Assembly: GCA_945877125.1 (NCBI GenBank)
Contig: CAMCQT010000030.1
Coordinates: 1-41,517, forward strand
Direction: 5' to 3'
DNA length: 41,517 nt
From: Candidatus Brevifilum fermentans
Lineage (GTDB): Bacteria; Chloroflexota; Anaerolineae; Anaerolineales; Villigracilaceae
The notes beneath the pieces were generated by a model that searched no databases, was not told the origin of the DNA, and saw only the letters and a program-made list of their open reading frames with translations. The translations under genes and the position numbers were made by a program. How positions within the stretch are numbered: the stretch's first letter is position 1; each line of letters opens with the position of its first letter. Below are positions 23,895 through 30,879 of the stretch, piece after piece.

Positions 23895-24704
23895 TTATTT
23901 CTGCCAAACTGAATCAGGACTTGCCATTTCTGCCACGATGTCAAAACTGGAAATTGCTCCGAGGGGGAACGCGTCTGGGTTATCTTTGTCGATCACTACG
24001 AGTCTGTGATAATGGTTCTGGATCATTAAATCTGCGGCTTCGCGCAGGCTTGCGTGGATGTCAATGGTGAGTGCCGGATGCATTACGTCGCGCACGACCT
24101 GCTTGTTATCTGCGCCTTCTTTGACAAAACGCAGAAGGTCGTACCCGCTGACCACGCCGAGAATTTTTCCTTTGGAGTCCACCACCAAGACAGAACGCCA
24201 ACCGGCTGAGGTCATTGCGCGCGCGGCTGAGACGACGGGAGTTTTTCCACGGCAAACTAAAATGGCATCAGACATTACATCGCCGACGGTCTCACGTTTT
24301 GTTTTGACTTCATGTGCGATGCTGGCTACGAAGTCAGAGAGTGAAATAATGCCGACAGGTTTTCCGTTTTCTGTGACGAGCAGGCGGCTGACAATTTTTT
24401 CGGCGAGCAGGTTTACTGCTTCAGCGAGGGGAATGTTTGCTTCAACAGAATCAACTGGATGCGTCATCAGGTCTGCGGCGGTCACATTTCGCATTGCCGC
24501 CAAACTTTCAGAATCTGAAGAAAGCCATTCGCCCGCCATTAAATCAAAATCTGAAATGATGCCCATAATGCGCCCGTCGCGGTCGGTGACAAATAATGCG
24601 TGGACTTGGTGCTGGTTGAGCAGGACAGCCACTTGCCCCAAAGATGTGCTGGGTTTGCAGGTGATGATGCCCGGGTGCATTAAATCTTTTACGAGTTTGG
24701 TCAT
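23895..24704 (-). CDS. Four-CBS-domain protein
   Basis: 269 residues made of two Bateman modules, four CBS motifs in all, each beginning with a pattern like DLMHP, DLMTHPV, DVMSDAIL or DVMHPAL and ending in a Gly-Ile/Val-Ile/Val-Ser turn (GIISDFDL, GIISLSDF, GVVSGYDL, GAISSFDI). No catalytic domain is attached. CBS pairs bind adenosine nucleotides or S-adenosylmethionine and gate partner proteins, so a sensor of energy or methyl status for the operon is plausible but inferred. A TTG start lies four codons upstream; GGAG before the ATG at 24704 fits better. It is the first gene of the leftward operon, about 63 bases from its predicted transcription start. Confidence 0.9.
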   Translation of the reverse strand: MTKLVKDLMHPGIITCKPSTSLGQVAVLLNQHQVHALFVTDRDGRIMGIISDFDLMAGEWLSSDSESLAAMRNVTAADLMTHPVDSVEANIPLAEAVNLLAEKIVSRLLVTENGKPVGIISLSDFVASIAHEVKTKRETVGDVMSDAILVCRGKTPVVSAARAMTSAGWRSVLVVDSKGKILGVVSGYDLLRFVKEGADNKQVVRDVMHPALTIDIHASLREAADLMIQNHYHRLVVIDKDNPDAFPLGAISSFDIVAEMASPDSVWQK

Positions 24705-24773
24705 TGAATACTCCAAATAAAAAGACCCTATTTGCTAAAAACCTTGGTATGTCTCGTGGCTGGAACTGCACGA

Positions 24774-24802
24774 ATTATAATGAAAAAATCAAAAACTTGC
24801 AA
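24774..24802 (-). promoter_or_regulatory. Leftward promoter of the CBS-led operon
   Basis: On the minus strand: -35 TTGCAA (24802-24797), a 17-base spacer, and a perfect -10 TATAAT (24779-24774), giving a start near 24767. The -35 is the palindrome also used by the rightward promoter. Confidence 0.85.
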
Positions 24803-24825
24803 ATTCCTTCAAATTCTTATATAAT
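24797..24825 (+). promoter_or_regulatory. Rightward promoter of the deoR-type regulator
   Basis: -35 TTGCAA (24797-24802), 17-base spacer, perfect -10 TATAAT (24820-24825). The expected start, near 24832, falls on or next to the regulator's ATG at 24833, so the message would be leaderless; no ribosome site is present. The -35 hexamer is shared with the leftward promoter, and the two -10 boxes are exact mirror images about it. Confidence 0.85.
24800..24816. promoter_or_regulatory. Candidate regulator operator: direct repeats
   Basis: CAAATTC occurs at 24800-24806 and 24810-24816, one helical turn apart, inside the promoter spacer of the regulator and overlapping the shared -35. DeoR-family proteins often bind direct or inverted repeats at such sites. 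Protein binding is inferred. Confidence 0.45.
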
Positions 24826-24832
24826 CCTGCAA

Positions 24833-25624
24833 ATGAGCAAGCCTCTTATTCCAGCCCAGCGTCGCGAACGAATTCAAGAATACTTGGCAATTCATCAAAT
24901 TGCCCGTTCGGTGGACTTGTGTGATTTGCTTGAAACGTCTGAGGCTACGGTGCGGCGGGACTTGGAATGGCTGGAGCAAAAGGGAATTTTGGAACGTACG
25001 CACGGGGGCGCGATCTTAAGTCAGCGAATGCTTTTTGAGCAGGAATATCAGCAGCGCGCACAGAATCATCCTGAAGAAAAAAGACGTATTGGCGAACTCG
25101 CCGCTTCACTGATCGAAGATGGCGATATTGTTTTTATTAATAGCGGCACAACCGCCACGCAGGTCCTTCAACATGTCCGCAGAGATGCGAGCATTACGGT
25201 TTACACAAATAATGTCAGCGCCATTGCGGATCTCGGTGACCCGGGCTTTCACTACTATTTGACTGGGGGCGAATTCCAGTCACGTTCCAAATCTTTGGCG
25301 GGCCGCTTCGTGCTGGATAATTTGGGCTTGGTCTATGCCAACAAGGTGATTCTTGGCGTGGACGGGATCAGTCTTAAACACGGCTGTACCGTGCCAACTG
25401 ATCCGGAAGCAGAGGTTGTGCGGCGTATGATCGAGCGTACCAGGGGGCAGGTAATTATTGTGGCTGACCATAGCAAGTGGGGTGTGGTTTCTAATTTTCA
25501 AGTCGCCGCCATTAATGAGATAAACAAACTGGTTACTGATGAGGGTTTTGACAAGTCGGCTGTGGACGATCTTGCAAAATATTCAATTGAAGTATTGATG
25601 ACGCGTGAGAACACGGGCGTGTAA
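24833..25624 (+). CDS. DeoR/GlpR-family transcriptional regulator
   Basis: 263 residues. The N-terminal winged helix-turn-helix runs from about 8 to 60, with RRERIQEYL, SEATVRRDLEWLE and the family's ERTHGGA. The C-terminal domain is the DeoR effector domain, with NSGTTATQVL, TNNVSA, GGEFQSRSKSLAG, and VADHSKWG. The effector in this family is usually a phosphorylated sugar or polyol. It leads the rightward operon, from a promoter that shares its -35 with the leftward operon, so it is the likely repressor or switch of both. An upstream in-frame ATG at 24704 would run through the promoters, and the start at 24833 gives a normal DeoR N-terminus. Confidence 0.95.
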   Translation: MSKPLIPAQRRERIQEYLAIHQIARSVDLCDLLETSEATVRRDLEWLEQKGILERTHGGAILSQRMLFEQEYQQRAQNHPEEKRRIGELAASLIEDGDIVFINSGTTATQVLQHVRRDASITVYTNNVSAIADLGDPGFHYYLTGGEFQSRSKSLAGRFVLDNLGLVYANKVILGVDGISLKHGCTVPTDPEAEVVRRMIERTRGQVIIVADHSKWGVVSNFQVAAINEINKLVTDEGFDKSAVDDLAKYSIEVLMTRENTGV

Positions 25625-25628
25625 ACAT

Positions 25629-25667
25629 GCAGGCGGGCAAATTTTTGTTTACCCGCCTGCTTATTTT
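25629..25667 (+). terminator. Intrinsic terminator or attenuator after the regulator gene
   Basis: GCAGGCGGG and CCCGCCTGC form a 9-base GC-rich stem around a 14-base loop, followed by TTATTTT. It lies five bases after the regulator stop and about 20 bases before the flavoprotein gene on the same strand. I see no separate promoter in the remaining gap, so partial termination that sets the regulator-to-enzyme ratio is likely. Confidence 0.75.
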
Positions 25668-25685
25668 ATGAACAACAGGTGAACC

Positions 25686-28115
25686 ATGAAAGATCAGGCA
25701 CAAATTGTAATTATTGGCGGTGGAATTGTTGGCACACAAATTGCATATCATCTGGCAAAGATGGGGCGCACGGATGTGGTACTCGTCGAAAAAGGCGAGA
25801 TTGCCAGCGGTGAATCGTCGCACGCGGCGGGACTGGTGACGCAGTTTGCCACGTCGCAGGCGTTGTTGAAGTTCCGCATGTATAGCATCGAGTTGTACAG
25901 CGAGTTGGGTTTGTTCGATCACGTTGGCAGTGTCAGAGTCGCGTCGAGCAAGGAACAACTCAAAGAGTTGGAGCGAAGCGTGAGCCGCGCCAAGGCGTTG
26001 GGTCTCGATGTGGACGTCATCTCTCCCGATGAAGCGTTCCAGAGAATGCCGCAGATTTCCAAAAAGGATTTGTACGGCGGAATTTATCTGCCGCGTGACG
26101 GGCAACTCGATCCGTACACCACCACCACTTCGATGGCGAAGTTTGCCAAAGAGTTGGGCGTGGAAATTTACACCAACACGCGGGTGACGGGCATTCAGCT
26201 ATCAGCGCAGGGAAATGTCGAGGGTGTGGTAACAGACAAGGGCGCGATCAAGTGCGAGATCGTTATAAACGCCGCTGGATTGTGGGCGCCACGCATCGCC
26301 GCAATGGTGGGAATCACCATCCCAACCACGCCCGTGGATCATCAACACATCGCGCTCAAGGCTGTGCCTGGGCATGAGTTCACGCACGAAACGCCCTGCT
26401 TGCGCGACCCCGATAATTTGGTCTACATGCGACAGGAGCAAGGCGGGCTGGTGATCGGCGGTTACGAACCCAGCCCGATTGCGCGTTGGATTGACGCTGT
26501 GCCGTGGGAACATGGCGGCACGACTTTGCCTTCCAATTTCGATCAATTTGAAATGCTGCTCGAAGGTGCGATCCGACGTTTGCCGTTTTTGGATCAGGCG
26601 GGCATCATCACGCTGGTCAATCATCCTGGCGCGTACACTCCCGACTGTCAGCCCATGCTTGGACCGATGGCTGGCGCGCGCGGATTCTGGATGGCGGCGG
26701 GTATGTCGCTCAACGGCTACGGCGGCGCGGGCGGCATTGGAAAACTGATTGCCGAGTGGATCATCGGCGGCGAAATGCCGATGGACGTTTATGGCTTTAA
26801 CCCCAACCGCTTCGGCAATTATTACAACGACCCAGTTTATGCGGCAGAGCGCACGAAAGAAAGCGTGAAATATTATTATCGCCTGCGCTTCCCGCACGAC
26901 GAGCATGAGTTGGCGCGTCCGCATCGCACCAGCCCGATTCATTATCGTCTGCTGGAGCACGGCGCAGTCTTCGGTGAAAAATTTGGCTGGGAGCGTGTCA
27001 ATTACTTCCAGCCTGGCAAGCCTTCACGCCGCATGGGTGAAGATCAACGCGATTGGGGCTGGAGCAAGCCGCCCTTCTTCGAACGCATGGGCGTGGAGCA
27101 CAAATCCACTCGTGAGCGCGTCACTTTGTTTGACCTCACTTCATTTGGAAAAATCGAAGTCAGCGGCGCGGGCGCGTTGAAACTCATGCAACGGCTTTGC
27201 GACAGCAATGTGGATAAACCCGTTGGCAGCGCCATCTACACTCAATTCCTCAACAACAACGGCGGCATTCAATCTGACTTGACGATCACGCGCATGGCGG
27301 AAGATCGTTTCTGGGCGGTCACGGGTTCTGGCTTCATCGGCAACGACCTCGCGTGGATTCGTATGCACGTCGAAGAAAGCGACGGCGAAGTGACCGTCCG
27401 CGACATCACGCAGGAATATGCCTGTCTCGCTTTGTGGGGACCGAAGGCTCGATTGACTTTGGAGAAGATTACGCAGAACGATATTTCGAATGCCGCGCAT
27501 CCCTACTTAACGACGAAGTTGATCCAGATCAATGGGGCTGGGGTTTACGCCCAGAGAGTCAGCTATGCAGGTGAGTTGGGCTGGGAACTTTACATCCCCA
27601 ACAACCGCGCCACAATGGTCTTCGACATGCTGATGGAAGCAGGCAAGGAATTTGGAATTGAAGTCGGTGGGTACAAGGTCTTGGACTCGCTTCGTCTTGA
27701 AAAAGGATACCGCTATTTCACAACCGACATCACCGTCTCCGAGACTCCCTACGAAGGCGGACTTGGCTTCTGCGTTGACCTCAACAAAGGCGACTTTATC
27801 GGACGCGATGCGCTGGTCAAGCGCAAAGCGGAAGGCATCACCCGCAAACTCTGCACGTTGGTCTTGACCAGTAAAGATGACTTCACCCAAATCTACGGCG
27901 GCGAAGCCATCTACCACGAAGGCAAAGTGCTGACCCGTGTCCGCAGCGGCGGGTATGGATTCACGTTGAGCAAGAATATTCTGTATGCCTACCTGCCGAT
28001 TGAATTAGCCAAACAAGGCAATCGCTTCACCGTTGACCTGATCGAAGGACGCCAGGAAGCGGAAGTGACTGCAACTGTGCTGTTCGACCCGAAAGGCGAA
28101 AGAGCGCGAGCGTGA
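25686..28115 (+). CDS. Dimethylglycine/sarcosine dehydrogenase-like FAD-GcvT protein 2
   Basis: 809 residues with the same architecture as the protein at 21336: FAD domain with IIGGGIVGTQIAYHL at about 9-23, FAO_M, GcvT and GcvT-C. The FAD-attachment segment reads SGESSHAAGLVTQF, so His46 is kept but the usual Thr-Trp before it is Ser-Ser, unlike paralogue 1. The two proteins align over full length but differ widely in the substrate-side FAD domain, suggesting related but different N-methyl substrates. AGGTG at close spacing precedes the ATG. It follows the regulator and a terminator-like hairpin, and a 9-base-period repeat separates it from the next gene. Confidence 0.92.
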   Translation: MKDQAQIVIIGGGIVGTQIAYHLAKMGRTDVVLVEKGEIASGESSHAAGLVTQFATSQALLKFRMYSIELYSELGLFDHVGSVRVASSKEQLKELERSVSRAKALGLDVDVISPDEAFQRMPQISKKDLYGGIYLPRDGQLDPYTTTTSMAKFAKELGVEIYTNTRVTGIQLSAQGNVEGVVTDKGAIKCEIVINAAGLWAPRIAAMVGITIPTTPVDHQHIALKAVPGHEFTHETPCLRDPDNLVYMRQEQGGLVIGGYEPSPIARWIDAVPWEHGGTTLPSNFDQFEMLLEGAIRRLPFLDQAGIITLVNHPGAYTPDCQPMLGPMAGARGFWMAAGMSLNGYGGAGGIGKLIAEWIIGGEMPMDVYGFNPNRFGNYYNDPVYAAERTKESVKYYYRLRFPHDEHELARPHRTSPIHYRLLEHGAVFGEKFGWERVNYFQPGKPSRRMGEDQRDWGWSKPPFFERMGVEHKSTRERVTLFDLTSFGKIEVSGAGALKLMQRLCDSNVDKPVGSAIYTQFLNNNGGIQSDLTITRMAEDRFWAVTGSGFIGNDLAWIRMHVEESDGEVTVRDITQEYACLALWGPKARLTLEKITQNDISNAAHPYLTTKLIQINGAGVYAQRVSYAGELGWELYIPNNRATMVFDMLMEAGKEFGIEVGGYKVLDSLRLEKGYRYFTTDITVSETPYEGGLGFCVDLNKGDFIGRDALVKRKAEGITRKLCTLVLTSKDDFTQIYGGEAIYHEGKVLTRVRSGGYGFTLSKNILYAYLPIELAKQGNRFTVDLIEGRQEAEVTATVLFDPKGERARA

Positions 28116-28124
28116 AAAAAATCT

Positions 28125-28241
28125 TAAACACGACACTTGCGCCGCACTGCGTTTGTTGCAGTGCAGGTGAGGGCATAAAGGTCACGAAGGAAGTACAAAT
28201 AAAAGGGTTTTCCCTTTGTGTACTTCGTGTCCTTTGTGTTT
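28125..28241. repeat. Inverted repeat with 9-base period arms plus a nested hairpin
   Basis: From 28168 the left arm reads AAGGTCACGAAGG and the right arm CCTTTGTGTT, with 9-base periodicity as at 17918 and 23794. Inside the left part, GCACTGC and GCAGTGC form a separate 7-base hairpin (28145-28165). The element occupies the whole gap to the PfkB gene. Confidence 0.7.
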
Positions 28242-28249
28242 AATCTTTT

Positions 28250-29326
28250 ATGGAAAAGAAAACAACCCTTCCCGCCTACATCGGCTTCGGCATGTTGACT
28301 CCCGTCTATATCATGGCGCTGGATAAACTGCCCAAGCATAACACTGGCGCAATCGTTCATCAGGTCAGCGAGTACGTTTACGATGACGCGGCGATTATCG
28401 CCTGCAATCTGCGCCAGTGGGGAATTCCCACTGGCATGATCGGCACATCGGTTGGCGATGATCTGCTTGGTCACTACGTTGCCGATACGTTGGATGGAAT
28501 GGGCGTGCAAGGCAAAGTGCGTTTTACCAAAAAATACAAGACGCCGCTCGAAGTCAATGTTTCAGATAAAAGCGGAGCGCGCACGTATTTCTGGCAGCGC
28601 TCCCCTGAAATTTTATCCACGCTTGACACAGCAGATTTGTCCATGCTGAAAGGTGCGAAATTGATGTACGTGGATTGGTACGATGGCGACCACATCATCC
28701 GCGCGATGAATGAAGCCAGGCGGCATAATGTGCCTGTGTTTCTAAATCTTGAACATGGACACAACGACCCTGCGATCATGGAAAAATATGCCAGCCGCGC
28801 CACCATCTGTCAGGCAGTGACCGACGCCGCGCAGATTGGCAAAAAAGGCGCCATGCTTTCTGTCGCCAAGAAATTGCTCAAGGCTGGTATCAAGACCGCG
28901 ATCATCACTATGGCAAGTCAAGGGTGCATGGTGGTTCAAGATGATGAAATTGTCCGCATCCATGCGCCGAAAGTCAAGGCGGTAGATGGTTCGGGCGCAG
29001 GCGCAACTTTTTCTTCGGGTTTTATTTATGCCTATCTCAAAAAATGGAGTTTGGAAGAATCTGTCCGCTTTGCGATTGCGGCGGCTTCCTTGAAGGTTAC
29101 GCGTTCTGGTTTGAAAATGTTTCCCGTCAAAGAGATTAAAGAACTTGCGTCCAAATTGAGTGTGGATCGCATGGTCTATCGTGATAATCGTTTTGTTGAA
29201 ATGGATAAATTTATTTCGCAGGCACAGCAAAGTCCGCTGATGAAGGAAAGCAAAAAATTCGCGGAGAAACTTTTGCCAAAAAAGAAAACAGAACGCAAGA
29301 AGATCAAGAGATCGTTGGTCGAATAA
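28250..29326 (+). CDS. PfkB-family carbohydrate kinase-like protein lacking the catalytic Asp
   Basis: 358 residues, ribokinase fold. The usual second PfkB signature, D-T-x-G-A-G-D, is here DGSGAGATFSSGF (Asp246 to Phe258): the catalytic base Asp is Ala252. The anion-hole Gly-Ala-Gly is kept, and ITMASQGCMVV fits the nucleotide region. The coding DNA at 28982-29011 shows no ambiguity. Loss of the base usually abolishes phosphotransfer, so this may be a pseudokinase, a sugar sensor, or a kinase with a relocated base. The C-terminal 50 residues are unusually basic (KKKTERKKIKR), a possible nucleic-acid or partner-binding tail. No clear ribosome site precedes the ATG; translation may follow from the gene upstream. 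Confidence 0.82.
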   Translation: MEKKTTLPAYIGFGMLTPVYIMALDKLPKHNTGAIVHQVSEYVYDDAAIIACNLRQWGIPTGMIGTSVGDDLLGHYVADTLDGMGVQGKVRFTKKYKTPLEVNVSDKSGARTYFWQRSPEILSTLDTADLSMLKGAKLMYVDWYDGDHIIRAMNEARRHNVPVFLNLEHGHNDPAIMEKYASRATICQAVTDAAQIGKKGAMLSVAKKLLKAGIKTAIITMASQGCMVVQDDEIVRIHAPKVKAVDGSGAGATFSSGFIYAYLKKWSLEESVRFAIAAASLKVTRSGLKMFPVKEIKELASKLSVDRMVYRDNRFVEMDKFISQAQQSPLMKESKKFAEKLLPKKKTERKKIKRSLVE

Positions 29327-29351
29327 AATTTTATTGGAAGGATAAAAACTC

Positions 29352-30788
29352 ATGTCATTTGCAACCTTACTTACCCAGGAACAAGTTGAACGCATTCACG
29401 AAGCCTCTTTGGAAATTCTCGAAGAGGTGGGTTTAAAGGTTCGTTACGAACCTGCGCGCGAATTATTCAAGCAGCACGGTTGTGTTGTTGAAGAGGAGCG
29501 TGTCAAGTTTCCGCGTGCGGTGATCGAGAAGTATCGCAAGATGTACCCGCCGTCGTTTACCTTTTACGCCCGCGACCCAAAATTTGATAAAACGATTCCG
29601 CAGGATAGCCCAGTCATTGTAACGGCGAGTTCTGCTCCAGATATTTTAGACCCTGTCACGGGTCGGGAAAGACGCGCTGAGTCGGGCGATATTGCCCGCA
29701 TCGCGCATCTCATCAATGAATTGCCAGGCTATGATATTTTCTCCATTTCCACTTTGGCAGATGATGCGCCCGCGGATCAATTCACAATCTCGAGGCTGTA
29801 TCCATCCATCAAGTATTGTCTCAAACCGATCCGCGTGACCACCACTGACCGCAAAGACACCGACAGCGTGATGAAGATGGCGTACATGGTCGCGGGCGGA
29901 GAGGCGGCGTACAAGGAGCATCCTTTCCTGACGCATCATTATTGCCCCGTTGTATCGCCGCTGACGATGGATAATCTTTCCACCGAAAATGTGATGTATT
30001 TTGCCAAAGAAGGCTTGCCCGTTTACCCGACCATCGTGCCCAACGCAGGGCTGACCTCGCCCATGTCTATGGCAGGGACTCTGGCGCAAGGCAACGCTGA
30101 ATTTCTGGCCGCGGCAACTTTGATGCAGATGGCAAAGGAAGGCACGCCGCTGATCTACGCCACGCTCGCCACGGTGGCGGATATGCGCTCAGGCGCGTAT
30201 ACCTCTGGCGCAATTGAATGCGGCATGTTGCACATGGCTTTCGCGCAGATCGCCCGTTTTTATAACGTGCCGTGCGGCGGCTACATCGGCTTGACCAATG
30301 CCAAGATCAACGACGCGCAAGCGGGATACGAAACCGGCATGTCTGTCATGGGCGGCACGGTTGCGGGTATGGATATGTTCAATATCGGCGGCTTGATTGA
30401 CGCCTTGAAAACTTTTGACTTTGCCAAAGCCGTGATTGATGATGAAGTGGCGCAGATGATGAAACGAGTCAAACGCGGAATCAATTTCAGCGACGACGAA
30501 TTGGCGCTTGATCTAATTAAACAGACTGGTCCCGGCGGTTCGTTTATTGTCGCCAAGCACACGATCAAACGTATGAAGACCGAAGCCGTGATGACCAAAT
30601 TGGCAGACCGCGACACGCGCACCGCCTGGGAAAAGAAAGGCGCAATGGATATTCATACGCGCGCCATGAATCGCGTGAAGGAGATTATGGTGAACAACAC
30701 CGCGCCGTTGATCTCTCCTGAATTGGATGCGAAACTTCACGCTGAATTCAAGGGCATGGTGGCTGGTGAGTTAAAACCGATGGAATAG
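29352..30788 (+). CDS. Trimethylamine methyltransferase (MttB)-family protein, non-pyrrolysine
   Basis: 478 residues, full family length with no in-frame UAG, so it lacks pyrrolysine and belongs to the larger non-Pyl MttB superfamily (such as glycine-betaine MtgB). The opening LTQEQVERIHEASLEILEEVG is typical, as is the TIM-barrel region with LPVYPTIVPNAGLTSPMSMAG. Known relatives pass a methyl group from a quaternary amine to a corrinoid protein. No corrinoid protein or its methyltransferase partner is in this window, so it must use one encoded elsewhere, or act differently. GGAAGG precedes the ATG. It ends the rightward catabolic operon, before a hairpin. Confidence 0.92.
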   Translation: MSFATLLTQEQVERIHEASLEILEEVGLKVRYEPARELFKQHGCVVEEERVKFPRAVIEKYRKMYPPSFTFYARDPKFDKTIPQDSPVIVTASSAPDILDPVTGRERRAESGDIARIAHLINELPGYDIFSISTLADDAPADQFTISRLYPSIKYCLKPIRVTTTDRKDTDSVMKMAYMVAGGEAAYKEHPFLTHHYCPVVSPLTMDNLSTENVMYFAKEGLPVYPTIVPNAGLTSPMSMAGTLAQGNAEFLAAATLMQMAKEGTPLIYATLATVADMRSGAYTSGAIECGMLHMAFAQIARFYNVPCGGYIGLTNAKINDAQAGYETGMSVMGGTVAGMDMFNIGGLIDALKTFDFAKAVIDDEVAQMMKRVKRGINFSDDELALDLIKQTGPGGSFIVAKHTIKRMKTEAVMTKLADRDTRTAWEKKGAMDIHTRAMNRVKEIMVNNTAPLISPELDAKLHAEFKGMVAGELKPME

Positions 30789-30796
30789 GTTTTACA

Positions 30797-30865
30797 AACT
30801 TTGGAAGTCTTTTTGAAAACACCGTTGGTTGGACGTGCCGGCGAATACTTCCGAAGTTTTAATTT
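30797..30865 (+). terminator. Hairpin with T-rich tail after the MttB gene
   Basis: AACTTTGGAAGT at 30797-30808 pairs with ACTTCCGAAGTT at 30847-30858 (12 bases, one wobble) around a 38-base loop, followed by TTAATTT. A long-loop terminator is possible, so the PhoU-like/PiT pair may be a separate unit. Confidence 0.45.
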
Positions 30866-30879
30866 AGATTGGAGATTTT

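Noticed and set aside
25533-26105. Minus-strand open frame of 190 codons across the regulator and flavoprotein 2 junction
   Set aside because: Overlaps two real genes and the terminator between them; translation looks random.
7831-28241. CRISPR array
   Set aside because: Repeats here have periods of 7 or 9 bases, or are single palindromes; no 24-40 base direct repeats with unique spacers and no cas gene.
29352-30788. Pyrrolysine-containing MttB
   Set aside because: The frame is full family length with no in-frame UAG.
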